Below are positions 7,089 through 15,271 of a DNA stretch of 23,106 nt, piece after piece. This DNA comes from a bacterium (GTDB lineage Bacteria; Patescibacteria; Microgenomatia; UBA1400; UBA12108): assembly GCA_021788365.1 (NCBI GenBank), contig JAJYKS010000011.1, forward strand, positions 1 through 23,106, read 5' to 3'. The notes beneath the pieces were generated by a model. That model worked only from the letters and a program-made list of their open reading frames with translations, did no database searches and was not told the origin of the DNA. Both the position numbers and the translations under genes were made by a program. Position 1 is the first letter of the stretch, and each line of letters opens with the position of its first letter.

Positions 7089-8267
7089 ATGGCAGATGTC
7101 TATACAGAGGCCGTCGAGCTCCATCGCAAATATCAGGGTAAGTTGGGTGTTTCTCCCTTAGTTTCTGTAATGGATAGAGCAGATTTATCTTTGGTGTATA
7201 CGCCGGGAGTGGCACAAGTGTCTCGCGAGATTGCTCAAAATTCCGATTTGTCGTACGAACTGACGATGCGTGGAAGGACAGTGGCAGTCGTTTCCGATGG
7301 ATCGGCAGTCCTCGGGCTCGGTAACGTGGGTCCTCTCGCCGCGATGCCGGTTATGGAGGGGAAAGCACTCATTTTCAAACAATTTGGTGGTGTAGATGCC
7401 GTGCCTTTGTGTGTCGGCTTGCACACCGCGGACGAACTTGTCCATTTTGTTCAAGCGATAGCTCCTAGTTTCGGCGGGATAAATCTCGAAGATATTGCCT
7501 CACCACTCTGCATAGAAGTAGAGGATCGTTTGCAGAGTATCGGTATCCCTGTCATGCACGACGACCAACATGGGACGGCGATGGTGGTTGCAGCAGCGAT
7601 ACAGAATGCGGCGAAGGTTGTGGGGAAGAAATACGAGGATTTGCGGGTTGTCATATCCGGTGCGGGATCGGCGGGGCTTGCCATTGCTCAGCTGCTTTTG
7701 TCACTAGAGCGGGAAAACGGCACGCTCATACTGGTCCCTGGATCGCGTGTTGGGGATGTCATTCTGGTCGATTCTAAGGGAATCGTGGGTACAACAAGTG
7801 AAGGATGGAAGGGGCAATTCGCCCGCGTCACCAATACTACTCATAGAGTGGGCGGTCTTATCGAAGCGATTGCCGGTGCCGACGTTTTTATCGGTGTTTC
7901 GAGAGGTGGTATTGTGACGGCGGAGATGGTGTCCACAATGGCGAAAAACCCAATCGTCTTGGCGATGGCGAACCCCGATCCGGAGATCTTGCCAGATGCA
8001 GCCAAGCGGGGAGGAGCATTCATCGTCGGAACGGGTAGGAGCGATTACCCTAACCAGGTGAACAACTCGCTCATTTTTCCTGGGTTCTTCCGCGGTCTCT
8101 TGCGCACACGTGCCCCTCGGGTGACGCATGCGATGAAAGTGGCGGCTTCTACCGCACTTGCGAATTTTGCCGACCCAACAGCAGAAAAAATCCTGCCTTC
8201 CATGTTTGACGAGGGATTGAGCGAGGCTATTGCGACGGCAGTAGAGGCAGTCTTTGAGTCGGTTTGA
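7089..8267 (+). CDS. NAD(P)-dependent malic enzyme (oxaloacetate-decarboxylating type)
   Basis: A 392-residue enzyme converting malate to pyruvate and CO2 with reduction of NAD(P). YTPGVAQVSREI and the DGSAVLGLGNVGPLAAMPVMEGKA region are family hallmarks; the Lys of MEGKALIFKQFGG is the catalytic base. Metal ligands lie in INLEDI and MHDDQHGT. ISGAGSAGLAIAQLLL is the dinucleotide-binding motif of the C-terminal Rossmann domain. The length fits the short bacterial form without the phosphotransacetylase-like domain of MaeB. It follows trxB after 12 bases but appears to have its own promoter. Reduced cofactor could feed the adjacent thioredoxin reductase; that link is inference. Confidence 0.94.
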   Translation: MADVYTEAVELHRKYQGKLGVSPLVSVMDRADLSLVYTPGVAQVSREIAQNSDLSYELTMRGRTVAVVSDGSAVLGLGNVGPLAAMPVMEGKALIFKQFGGVDAVPLCVGLHTADELVHFVQAIAPSFGGINLEDIASPLCIEVEDRLQSIGIPVMHDDQHGTAMVVAAAIQNAAKVVGKKYEDLRVVISGAGSAGLAIAQLLLSLERENGTLILVPGSRVGDVILVDSKGIVGTTSEGWKGQFARVTNTTHRVGGLIEAIAGADVFIGVSRGGIVTAEMVSTMAKNPIVLAMANPDPEILPDAAKRGGAFIVGTGRSDYPNQVNNSLIFPGFFRGLLRTRAPRVTHAMKVAASTALANFADPTAEKILPSMFDEGLSEAIATAVEAVFESV

Positions 8268-8345
8268 TCGAGATTATTCAGGTTTTTTCAAGGTATACGT
8301 GTGGTAGGATAAGGACAGGTCGAGTAATTGCCCTAAAGGAGCAGT

Positions 8346-9140
8346 ATGAAACAAGCAATAACCCAATATGCCATGATGGTACTTCTTATTGTCGGGGCAT
8401 ATTTCTTAGGTGTCTACAAAACGCAAGTCGAGTATTTACAGAAAGAGAAAGCACAACCCAACACGGTCGCACAAGTGCAAGGGCAACAGGCGCAGGCATC
8501 ACCCGCACCTACAACTGTCGATATGGCAAAGGTGAAAGCTCTGTTTGCGGACAAGTCCAACCTTGTGTTTGGTGACCCAAATAGTAAACTTTTGTTCGTC
8601 GAGTTTTCTGACCCCTCGTGCCCATACTGCCATGTAGCGGGAGGTCTCGACGCACCACTCAACAAACAAGCTGGTTTTACGCTCGCGTCTGACGGTGGGA
8701 CGTATCAGCCAGCAGTACCTGAGATGCGCAAACTCGTGGAAGCGGGTAAAGCGGCATTTGCATGGGTATATGTTCCTGGTCATGGTAACGGGGAGATGGG
8801 CACAATGGCGCTCTATTGTGCGAATGAGCAGGGTAAATTCTGGGCTGTTCACGACCTTCTCATGAGCGACACTGGGTATAACGAGCTCAACAATGTCGTG
8901 CGAAACGATCGCAGTAAGTCTGGCGATATGGCGACGTTCCTAAAAACTGCGATAGATCCTACTTTTATGAAGAGCTGTCTCGACTCTGGGAAGTACGCGC
9001 CTCGCCTCGCCTCGGATACGCAGCTTGGTAGCTCGTTTGGCGCTTCTGCAACGCCGACATTTCTGGTGAATGATCAGGTCATTGAGGGTGCCATGGCGTG
9101 GGACCAGGGTTTCAAATCGATTGTGGATCCACTCCTCTAA
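8346..9140 (+). CDS. Membrane-anchored DsbA-like thiol oxidoreductase
   Basis: A 264-residue protein. Residues about 8-24 form one membrane anchor, followed by a Gln/Ala/Pro-rich linker to about residue 57, so the enzyme domain is outside the membrane. The thioredoxin-fold domain has FSDPSCPYC with the active-site pair Cys92 and Cys95 (CPYC) and the cis-proline loop SATPTFLV near the C-terminus. A helical insertion with MALYCANEQGKFW, typical of DsbA, lies between. It probably forms or rearranges disulfides in exported proteins; the secreted proteins at the right edge contain cysteines. AAAGGAGCAGT immediately before the ATG is a good Shine-Dalgarno, unlike the neighbouring leaderless genes. 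The 78-base gap upstream holds a weak TAGGAT at 8305-8310. Confidence 0.9.
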   Translation: MKQAITQYAMMVLLIVGAYFLGVYKTQVEYLQKEKAQPNTVAQVQGQQAQASPAPTTVDMAKVKALFADKSNLVFGDPNSKLLFVEFSDPSCPYCHVAGGLDAPLNKQAGFTLASDGGTYQPAVPEMRKLVEAGKAAFAWVYVPGHGNGEMGTMALYCANEQGKFWAVHDLLMSDTGYNELNNVVRNDRSKSGDMATFLKTAIDPTFMKSCLDSGKYAPRLASDTQLGSSFGASATPTFLVNDQVIEGAMAWDQGFKSIVDPLL

Positions 9141-9153
9141 AAGCAAGAGCGTG

Positions 9154-9190
9154 TTGTGGATTGTGGGCGTAAGGGGATAAAATAAGCGCT
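9154..9190 (+). promoter_or_regulatory. Leaderless promoter of the 7TM gene
   Basis: TTGTGG (9154-9159), an 18-base spacer and TAAAAT (9178-9183) are followed after seven bases by the ATG at 9191. No Shine-Dalgarno is present. The promoter probably serves the gene block to 12236. Confidence 0.55.
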
Positions 9191-10138
9191 ATGCGAAAGC
9201 TTTTAGTGGCGCTCATGTTTCTACTGGTTATGCCCCTTGTCGTGCCGGTTTTTGTATACGCGAGATCTCCCGAGCCTCCTTCTACCGTGAGCGCGACGCT
9301 CATGTCTTCTCCCACTGCCACCCAGTCAGGTGCGGCTACTCCGTCGGCAGATGCAACGCCATCAGCAATTGTAGCGACACCTCCCTCGAAGACTGATATT
9401 ACCCAACCTACATCGGAAGTCAAAACTCAGCTGGAGCGCGTTTTTGCGGAGCATCCAGTGGGCAAACTGACCTGGACCAATTTCTTGCGGTATAGCGTGC
9501 AGCGCGCGGCGAGTCGTGGTGTACCGCTCAATACTATTGTGCTCATTCTCCTGTTCCCACTTGTGGTCGCAATTGTTGCGGCATCGAGACATCTTATTGG
9601 TATGCGGGGCGTGGGTATACTAACCCCAGCACTTTTAGCTGTGGCATTTTTGGCGACCGGCGTGTGGGCTGGCGTCGTGTTGTTTGTCATTATTTTGTTT
9701 GTGACGTCTTTGATGCGGTCGCTTCTCAAACGTCTAAAGCTTCAGTATTTGCCGCGGGTTGCGCTACTCCTGTGGTTTGTCTCAGCAGGTGTCCTGGTGA
9801 CGCTTTTCTTATCTGCGTACATAAATTTGACCAGTCTTGTTAACGTCGGTATTTTCCCTATCCTTATTCTTATGCTTTTAGCTGAGACCTTTATCGATAT
9901 ACAACAGGGTAGGAGTGGTCCCGAAGCTCGAGACCTCATATTCCAGACATTTCTTTTAGCAATGATTTCGTCTCTCATTCTTGCCTGGAGTGTCGTGCAG
10001 CAGATCGTCCTTCTGTATCCTGAACTTGTCTTTTTTGGCGTTGCCGTGTTTGACGTCTTTATGGGTAAGTACACCGGACTGCGGCTCACCGAATACCTCA
10101 TGTTTAGAAGTTCGGTTAAGGACGACGAAGAGGAGTGA
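9191..10138 (+). CDS. 7TM membrane protein of the inactive-transglutaminase-associated type
   Basis: A 315-residue protein. Residues 1-25 look like a signal peptide; residues about 28-75 are Ser/Thr/Ala/Pro-rich and extracytoplasmic. From about residue 110 to 290 there are about seven hydrophobic helices with family landmarks: ASRHLIGMRGVGILTPALLAVAFLATG, LKRLKLQYLPRVALLL, and the C-terminal GKYTGLRLTEYLMFR. These fit the domain usually called 7TM_transglut. In other bacteria that domain is fused to an inactive transglutaminase; here the N-terminal segment is too short for one. It precedes the RimK-like/retropepsin gene, its standard genomic partner, which supports a joint role in modifying an exported peptide or protein. 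Confidence 0.85.
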   Translation: MRKLLVALMFLLVMPLVVPVFVYARSPEPPSTVSATLMSSPTATQSGAATPSADATPSAIVATPPSKTDITQPTSEVKTQLERVFAEHPVGKLTWTNFLRYSVQRAASRGVPLNTIVLILLFPLVVAIVAASRHLIGMRGVGILTPALLAVAFLATGVWAGVVLFVIILFVTSLMRSLLKRLKLQYLPRVALLLWFVSAGVLVTLFLSAYINLTSLVNVGIFPILILMLLAETFIDIQQGRSGPEARDLIFQTFLLAMISSLILAWSVVQQIVLLYPELVFFGVAVFDVFMGKYTGLRLTEYLMFRSSVKDDEEE

Positions 10139-10143
10139 TTACG

Positions 10144-10164
10144 TCATAGATCGTAGGTCATAGA
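10144..10164. repeat. Heptad tandem repeat (TCATAGA family) between genes
   Basis: Three heptads, TCATAGA, TCGTAGG and TCATAGA, fill most of the 39-base gap before the ATP-grasp gene. A similar degenerate run (TAGACTA, TAAATCG, TAGATAG; 15237-15257) lies in the gap before the carbonic-anhydrase-like gene. Confidence 0.6.
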
Positions 10165-10177
10165 TGGGGAACATGAC

Positions 10178-11506
10178 ATGAAAATGCGTGACGTGCTTGG
10201 TCTTAACTCTCGCAACCATCTATATACCTCCGTGTATAACAGCAGGCAGGGGAAGGCTGTTGCTGACTCGAAGCTTTTGACTAAGAAGACACTCCGAGAA
10301 GCTCAGGTTCGTGTACCACGAACGTATGCTGTGATTCCTAGCCACGAAGCGCTCGAACGTTTTGACTTCCTCACGCTCCCGACGGATTTTGTCGTGAAAC
10401 CGAACAATGGACTTGGGGGGCAGGGTATCGTCGTTATTGAGAAGCGCGGTTTATATGCAGGTGAGTGGATCGACAGCCAAGGGAATACGTGGCGCGTTGA
10501 TGATCTGCGACTTCACATAAACGATATCTTGGCGGGACAGTATTCTATGGATGATTTACCTGATACGGCGTATATAGAGGAACGTGTCCGTGTCCACCCT
10601 GTATTTGAAAAGTATAGTTACCATGGCACTCCCGATATACGGGTGATCGTTTTCAATCGAGTGCCGATCATGAGCTACGTGCGATTGCCGACTGCTGAAT
10701 CTGGTGGGCGGGCAAATCTTTTCCAGGGGGCTGCGGCTGTCGGCATAGATATCGCAACGGGTATTACGACGTATGGTGTGCATCATGCGAAACCGACCGA
10801 TTTTTTCCCGGGTACTCGGAGGAAGTTGTCTGGGATTATGATTCCACATTGGGAAGAAATATTGGAAACCGCCATCCTTGCAGCCGACGCCATCGGTCTT
10901 GGATATATGGCGAGCGATATCGTCTTGCAGCCGCTCGACCCTAGTGTGGGAAAACAGGGGAAGGAAAAAGAACTCCCAGCTGTACCCATGATCCTGGAGG
11001 TAAATGCGCAGCCGGGGTTGAAGATACAGATAGCCAATAGGGCAGGGCTCAAGGAACGGCTTTTGCGGGTGGCTGGGCTAAAAATTGTGTCACCAAAACA
11101 CGGAATCCGGGTAGCGCAAGCGCTATTTGCTGACCCTCGACTGGAAGCGAAAGGTTTGGGGAGGAAAACGATCGGGAGATACGAAGAAGTGGAAGTTGTG
11201 GGATCGCTTGGAGAACGTGAAACGCTGCGGGCAAAGGTTGATACGGGAGCTGATATATCTAGCTTGGACATGACAGTTGCCAACAGGCTCGGACTTCTCG
11301 ACCCCGAGAATGTCCTGTATGAACGTACATTCTACAACGCTAACGGTAAAATGAAGCGGAAGGTTGTGGGTATTACTTATTATCTTGGTGGTCGCAAAGT
11401 ACGATCAAAGGTCTCTATTTCTGATAGAAGTAAGCTTACGACTAAAATGATCGTCGGCTGGAGCGATCTTAAGGGCTATGCCGTCCTCTCTGATGGGAAA
11501 TACTAG
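10178..11506 (+). CDS. RimK-like ATP-grasp ligase fused to a retropepsin-like protease domain
   Basis: A 442-residue two-domain protein. Residues 1 to about 310 match the alpha-L-glutamate-ligase-like group of ATP-grasp enzymes: LGLNSRNHLY and DSKLLTKK at the N-terminus, the nucleotide loop VVKPNNGLGGQGIVVI, DIRVIVF, and the Mg-binding EVNAQPGLKIQIANR. These enzymes join amino acids through an acyl-phosphate. Residues about 335-442 are a retropepsin-like domain of the RimK-associated 'ATP-dependent zinc protease' family, with the catalytic triad VDTGAD (Asp355) and a final MIVGWSDLKG. In many bacteria these are separate adjacent genes; the fusion joins a peptide ligase to a putative peptidase. 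Substrates are unknown. Confidence 0.9.
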   Translation: MKMRDVLGLNSRNHLYTSVYNSRQGKAVADSKLLTKKTLREAQVRVPRTYAVIPSHEALERFDFLTLPTDFVVKPNNGLGGQGIVVIEKRGLYAGEWIDSQGNTWRVDDLRLHINDILAGQYSMDDLPDTAYIEERVRVHPVFEKYSYHGTPDIRVIVFNRVPIMSYVRLPTAESGGRANLFQGAAAVGIDIATGITTYGVHHAKPTDFFPGTRRKLSGIMIPHWEEILETAILAADAIGLGYMASDIVLQPLDPSVGKQGKEKELPAVPMILEVNAQPGLKIQIANRAGLKERLLRVAGLKIVSPKHGIRVAQALFADPRLEAKGLGRKTIGRYEEVEVVGSLGERETLRAKVDTGADISSLDMTVANRLGLLDPENVLYERTFYNANGKMKRKVVGITYYLGGRKVRSKVSISDRSKLTTKMIVGWSDLKGYAVLSDGKY

Positions 11507-12236
11507 CGAGTTGCCACTTTTTGTCCCCGACAAGGTGCGGTGGCTCGTGGATTTGCAAACTGCGCCGGTTGATCTTTTTCCTCGTGACGTCTACCGCACC
11601 ATTTCCAGCGAGCGTTATCGTACGGGTATCGTCGCCGAACTCTTGCCGAACACTGCTATTTCTTCGCTTTTTTCTCCGTGGTATAGACAACGTTTATTGT
11701 CACGTGGTGACTTTCGTTTAAACAAAGAACAAACAATGGAGACAATTCGCCGTATGGCTCGTGATACCACATACAAACTCTACTGGTTTACCGTCGGGGG
11801 AGTGGCAGTTGGCGGTATCGTGCTCCACCTCATGTCACCCAGTGAGGTGCGTGTGGCGTACCGGGCTTTTGACCACGAAGTCGCAAGAAGCGCTCGGGTG
11901 CGGCAGGTAGACTACTACGCGGAACTTGCCTTGGATAACCTTCTTGCTACACGGGGTGTATCGCGCCTTATCCACGGCACAGATAAACAGCCCCTTACTC
12001 AGCTAGGGCTTTCTAGCTATAAACTCCACATCGGTGCTCATCCTGTGATTGTAGAAAGTGTGGGGAGTGCTACTTTCGACCCAGTGGTGCACGTTGGCTA
12101 TTTCCAAACCCCGAATGAGCGCGGGGTGTATACAGAGTTTTGCCTTTTCCAAAGGGTTGACGAAGCTCGTGTCCGTACGTTCTGTACGATCGCGGAACGT
12201 ATGGGGATACACATTTTGGTAAAACACGTGGAGTAG
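11478..12236 (+). CDS. Uncharacterised protein, possibly acetyltransferase-like
   Basis: A 252-residue soluble protein overlapping the end of the ATP-grasp/retropepsin gene by 29 bases, or 14 bases if the ATG at 11493 is used. The overlap suggests coupled translation. The centre (LYWFTVGGVAVGGIVLHL, then YRAFDHEVARSARVRQVDYYAELALDNLLATRGVSRLIHGTD) has the strand-helix rhythm of a GNAT or FemAB-like fold, including a possible acceptor helix, but I cannot see a convincing acetyl-CoA loop. Function is not assigned. The location makes it a candidate third enzyme of the peptide-modification block. Confidence 0.75.
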   Translation: MPSSLMGNTSELPLFVPDKVRWLVDLQTAPVDLFPRDVYRTISSERYRTGIVAELLPNTAISSLFSPWYRQRLLSRGDFRLNKEQTMETIRRMARDTTYKLYWFTVGGVAVGGIVLHLMSPSEVRVAYRAFDHEVARSARVRQVDYYAELALDNLLATRGVSRLIHGTDKQPLTQLGLSSYKLHIGAHPVIVESVGSATFDPVVHVGYFQTPNERGVYTEFCLFQRVDEARVRTFCTIAERMGIHILVKHVE

Positions 12237-12247
12237 AATGACACGAT
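12234..12247 (+). promoter_or_regulatory. Near-leaderless promoter of mnmA
   Basis: TAGAAT (12234-12239) overlaps the upstream stop codon and lies eight bases before the mnmA ATG. No good -35 or Shine-Dalgarno is seen. Confidence 0.4.
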
Positions 12248-13357
12248 ATGAGTGGTAAAAAAGTGGTGGTCGGCATTTCGGGGGGAGTGGATTCTTCGGT
12301 TGCGGCGGCTCGACTACTCGAACAGGGCTATGATGTGACGGGGGCGTATTTGACTTGTTGGGAAGAGCCGGGTTGCCGGACCGATCAGGATAGGAAGGAT
12401 GCCTTGAAGGTAGCGACACAGCTTGGGATACCGTTTGAAGTTTTAGATTTTAGAAGAGAATATCGAGAGCGAGTAGTGGACTATTTTTATGGGGAATATG
12501 CGGCAGGGCGAACACCAAACCCTGATGTTGTGTGCAACCGCGAAGTGAAGTTTGGCATGTTTTATGACTGGGCTATGGCACATGCTTTCGATTACGTGGC
12601 AACTGGGCATTATGCGAGAATAGTACACAGTACACAGTACGCAGTACATGGTGAGACTCAGTTTTTGTTGCAGCGACCGAGAGATCTAGCAAAGGACCAG
12701 ACTTACTTTCTATGGGAGGTGGCGCCAGAAAAACTTGATCACGTGCTCTTTCCGCTAGGAGATGTGTTGAAATCTGAGGTACGGAGTAGGGCAAAAGAGC
12801 TTGGTCTGCCCACGGCAGAGAAGCCGGACTCTATGGGTATATGCTTTATCGGCGAAGTGGATGTTACCGAACTCTTGCGTGACAAGTTGGGGGAACAACC
12901 TGGTGACGTTGTGCGAGATGGCACTGTTATTGGGACCCATAAGGGTCTGTGGTTTCATACTATCGGTCAGCGGGGTGGGTGGGACCTTTTCCCAACTATG
13001 CAAACCGTAGCCATGCCTCCACTTTATGTCATCGAGAAGAACGTTAGTAAAAACCAACTCATTGTGGGTACCCAGGAGCAGACGAGGGTAGATAGTGTCA
13101 CAGTATCTACCCCGGTCTTGTATGTGGATAGAACGCGCTTTTTTACCCGTGCCGCTGGGGGGCAGCTGTATCTTCGTATCCGCAATCTGGGAGCTTTATG
13201 TAAGGTACGTTCACTCTCTGAAAACGAGGATGGAGCGCTATCTGTGTCGCTCGACAAACCGCTGTTTGGCGTGGCTCTGGGGCAAAGCGCGGTGTTTTAC
13301 TCTAGGGAGGACAAAGAAGGTGAGGAAATAGTTGCAGGTGGCGGCATAATTCGGTAG
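12248..13357 (+). CDS. mnmA: tRNA-specific 2-thiouridylase
   Basis: A 369-residue enzyme that thiolates U34 of Glu, Gln and Lys tRNAs. GISGGVDSSVAA is the PP-loop ATP site. NPDVVCNREVKFG supplies the first catalytic cysteine and SMGICFIGEV the second; TGHYARI and DQTYFLW are conserved tRNA and ATP contacts. The C-terminal beta-barrel is complete. Residues about 125-134 (HSTQYAVHGE), just after TGHYARI, are encoded by four AGTACAC-type heptads and lengthen a loop that is variable in the family. The length is normal. Confidence 0.96.
   Translation: MSGKKVVVGISGGVDSSVAAARLLEQGYDVTGAYLTCWEEPGCRTDQDRKDALKVATQLGIPFEVLDFRREYRERVVDYFYGEYAAGRTPNPDVVCNREVKFGMFYDWAMAHAFDYVATGHYARIVHSTQYAVHGETQFLLQRPRDLAKDQTYFLWEVAPEKLDHVLFPLGDVLKSEVRSRAKELGLPTAEKPDSMGICFIGEVDVTELLRDKLGEQPGDVVRDGTVIGTHKGLWFHTIGQRGGWDLFPTMQTVAMPPLYVIEKNVSKNQLIVGTQEQTRVDSVTVSTPVLYVDRTRFFTRAAGGQLYLRIRNLGALCKVRSLSENEDGALSVSLDKPLFGVALGQSAVFYSREDKEGEEIVAGGGIIR
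12622..12649. repeat. AGTACAY heptad tandem repeat inside mnmA
   Basis: Four consecutive heptads: AGTACAC, AGTACAC, AGTACGC and AGTACAT, followed by GG. The same units recur in the spacer after rpsA (15050-15077). The repeat is translated in frame within mnmA. Confidence 0.85.
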
Positions 13358-13383
13358 AGTGGAGCTATAACTAAGGAGGATGT

Positions 13384-13608
13384 ATGCCCAAAAAGCGAAC
13401 GAGTAAAAAAGCCCCTAAGCGATCTATGGGAAAGGCGGCTGTCACAAAGACCGGGGTTGTTCATAACCAGTTTTTTGGGTTGCTCCTTGTGGCTATTGGA
13501 ATCGGTGCACTCGTTGTTATCGTGCGCTATTTCATCGTCTCTACCCAGATGCCGACTTCGGTGTACCTTATCCAGCCGTCGGATCTCATCCCTGGGGCGA
13601 CGAAGTAG
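13384..13608 (+). CDS. Small single-TM membrane protein (74 aa)
   Basis: A strong Shine-Dalgarno (AAGGAGG at 13373-13379) precedes the ATG. Residues 1-20 are Lys/Arg-rich, residues about 30-51 form one hydrophobic helix (FFGLLLVAIGIGALVVIVRYFI), and a short tail follows, probably outside by the positive-inside rule. No family is recognised. It lies between mnmA and rpsA. Confidence 0.7.
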   Translation: MPKKRTSKKAPKRSMGKAAVTKTGVVHNQFFGLLLVAIGIGALVVIVRYFIVSTQMPTSVYLIQPSDLIPGATK

Positions 13609-13647
13609 TTTTATTTCTCCTTACACTTTTGCAGGTCAATCGCGCGA

Positions 13648-13740
13648 TCTCAAACGCAAAACTCGGTCTATCTCCGCCTGTTGGCGGAGCGACCTAGAAC
13701 TCGGCACCGTCGTGCCTGCGTTGTGTTTTGCAACTTGAGA
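13648..13740. ncRNA. Candidate structured RNA with multi-arm fold upstream of rpsA
   Basis: Hand-found complementary arms nest into a junction. P1: TCTCAA (13648-13653) with TTGAGA (13735-13740), continued by GCAAAAC (13656-13662) with GTTTTGC (13725-13731). P2: GGTC (13665-13668) with GACC (13691-13694), capped by CTCCGCC (13672-13678) with GGCGGAG (13683-13689) and a TGTT loop. P3: GGCAC (13703-13707) with GTGCC (13712-13716). There is no ORF and no T-run for a terminator, and it lies upstream of the likely rpsA promoter. It does not read as a tRNA. Strand is unknown. Confidence 0.4.
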
Positions 13741-13762
13741 CGTGCGCTTGTCCTGCAATTAC

Positions 13763-13791
13763 TTGGTCTCTACCTGCCGATCTGGTACAAT
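13763..13791 (+). promoter_or_regulatory. Promoter of rpsA
   Basis: TTGGTC (13763-13768), a 17-base spacer and TACAAT (13786-13791, preceded by TGG). The predicted start near 13798 leaves a leader of about 100 bases. Confidence 0.55.
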
Positions 13792-13797
13792 AGCGTC

Positions 13798-13896
13798 ATT
13801 CTAACCCGCCATCGCATCAGATGACGCACAGACTGCTTATTCAGCCGTTTTGCGTATCTGAGCGCTCTGGACGGGCAAGGAAAGGAGATTTATTTT
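13798..13896 (+). promoter_or_regulatory. Structured 5' leader of rpsA
   Basis: CCCG (13805-13808) pairs with CGGG (13872-13875), enclosing CAGAT (13818-13822) with ATCTG (13856-13860) and CGCA (13825-13828) with TGCG (13851-13854). The Shine-Dalgarno AAAGGAG (13881-13887) follows directly. Autogenous control by S1 is known in E. coli, so a regulatory leader is plausible here. Confidence 0.4.
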
Positions 13897-15045
13897 ATGA
13901 CAACTAAAAAGGTAACAAAGAAATCTGTAGCGAAGGAGGGAGTGGCAAAGAAAACTGCTTCGTCTGAGCCTACTACGATGGAAGAACTTTTATCCACCTC
14001 TGGTTATCAGCTCAACGTGCCGAAGAAAGGTGAAACAATCACCGGACTTGTCACCAGCGTGAACCGCAAAATGGTACTCGTAGATATCGGTGCAAAGACC
14101 GAGGGTGTTGTTTCTGACAAGGAATATGATTTCGCACGAGAGTTTATCGAAACGTTAAAGGTTGGTGACGAAGTCGAGGTGTATGTTGCCTCGGATGAGA
14201 ACGAGAAGGGGCAGATCCTCCTTTCCCTTAGGAGAGCAATGTTTGACAAGCTGTGGGATATGCTCGACGGCTACTTGAAGAACGAAACGGAAGTGCAGGT
14301 CAAGGCGGTTGAACTTAACCGCGGCGGCATGATCGTCAAGTGGCAGGGCTTGCGAGGCTTTATCCCCAGCTCACAATTTGGGGCGTATGTTGCGGGTAAT
14401 CTGCAGGGCTTGGTAGGTAAGACGATTGCTGTGAAACCTATCGAGGTAGATCGCGAAAAGAACAGACTCATATTCTCGGAGAAGCACGTCTCTGAGGCTG
14501 AGACAATGAAGGCACGCGAAGGTGCATTGAAAGCTGTCCAGGTGGGTGACGTCTATGAGGGCGTCGTCACTGGCGTCCTTTCGTTCGGCGCGTTTGTCGC
14601 GGTAGATGTAAAGGTAGGGAAAGAAGTCGTCAAGGTAGAGGGACTTGTCCACATCTCCGAGATATCTTGGGAGAAAGTGGAAGATATCCACGCATACCTC
14701 AAGGTCGGTAGTAACGTGAAGGTAAAGGTCTTGGGCGTCGAAGAAGGTACCGGGAAACTTAATCTCTCGGTGAAGCAGCTTCTTCCTGACCCATGGGCAG
14801 CCGTTGCCGAGCGTTACGCTGCAGGCACAACCCAGAAGGGGACCGTGTCACGCAGCGCGCCGTTTGGCGTGTTTGTGAATTTTGAGCCGGGGGTAGATGG
14901 ACTCATCCATGTTTCGCGCTTGGGTTCTTTCCCCGAACTTACCCCGGGAGAGAAGATAGAGGTACTTGTCGAGAGCGTGGATCCGGAACATCGCCGGATG
15001 TCACTCGGTCCCGTTCTTACCGAAGTGCCAGTAGGGTACAAATAA
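13897..15045 (+). CDS. rpsA: 30S ribosomal protein S1 (four S1 domains)
   Basis: A 382-residue RNA-binding protein. After a Lys/Thr-rich N-terminus (residues 1-25) there are four S1 (OB-fold) repeats, at about 33-105, 118-190, 210-288 and 303-375. Repeats 3 and 4 are the most canonical, with GVVTGVLSFGAFVAVD, EGLVHISEISWEK, KLNLSVKQL, then GVFVNFEPGVDGLIHVSRLG. E. coli S1 has six repeats, and a four-repeat form is common in Gram-positive and reduced lineages. It helps mRNA bind the ribosome, which is relevant here because many genes lack Shine-Dalgarno sites. AAAGGAG lies before the ATG. Confidence 0.93.
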   Translation: MTTKKVTKKSVAKEGVAKKTASSEPTTMEELLSTSGYQLNVPKKGETITGLVTSVNRKMVLVDIGAKTEGVVSDKEYDFAREFIETLKVGDEVEVYVASDENEKGQILLSLRRAMFDKLWDMLDGYLKNETEVQVKAVELNRGGMIVKWQGLRGFIPSSQFGAYVAGNLQGLVGKTIAVKPIEVDREKNRLIFSEKHVSEAETMKAREGALKAVQVGDVYEGVVTGVLSFGAFVAVDVKVGKEVVKVEGLVHISEISWEKVEDIHAYLKVGSNVKVKVLGVEEGTGKLNLSVKQLLPDPWAAVAERYAAGTTQKGTVSRSAPFGVFVNFEPGVDGLIHVSRLGSFPELTPGEKIEVLVESVDPEHRRMSLGPVLTEVPVGYK

Positions 15046-15049
15046 ACGC

Positions 15050-15077
15050 AGTACATGGTACATAGTACACAGTACAT
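15050..15077. repeat. AGTACAY heptad tandem repeat after rpsA
   Basis: Four heptads, AGTACAT, GGTACAT, AGTACAC and AGTACAT, begin five bases after the rpsA stop and end before the Shine-Dalgarno of the next small gene. The unit is the same as that inside mnmA. Confidence 0.85.
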
Positions 15078-15091
15078 AGTTGGAGGTAGGG

Positions 15092-15235
15092 ATGGCAAAA
15101 ACAAAAATGATTGTGAAGGACGACCAGATACTCGTTGACCTCGAGTGGATATTCGAAGAAATCCGCGGTGCAAACGGTGACTGGAAGTCTGTGGAAGCAC
15201 AGCTCAAAGCGCTCCTCGCGAGTGCGGAAGAGTAA
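15092..15235 (+). CDS. Small uncharacterised acidic protein (47 aa)
   Basis: An ORF of 47 codons preceded by GGAGG (15082-15086) at good spacing. It reads MAKTKMIVKDDQILVDLEW and ends with an amphipathic helix rich in Glu, Ala and Leu (WKSVEAQLKALLASAEE). There is no membrane segment and I do not recognise a family. It lies between rpsA and the carbonic-anhydrase-like gene. Confidence 0.6.
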   Translation: MAKTKMIVKDDQILVDLEWIFEEIRGANGDWKSVEAQLKALLASAEE

Positions 15236-15271
15236 GTAGACTATAAATCGTAGATAGCAGTGGGGGCAAAT

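Noticed and set aside
8264..8575. 103-codon ORF overlapping the DsbA-like gene
   Set aside because: It lies in another frame over a clear CPYC protein and has no recognisable features.
12622..12649. CRISPR-like array or attachment site at the AGTACAY repeats
   Set aside because: The units are seven bases, directly adjacent with no spacers, and translated within mnmA; no integrase or cas gene is near.
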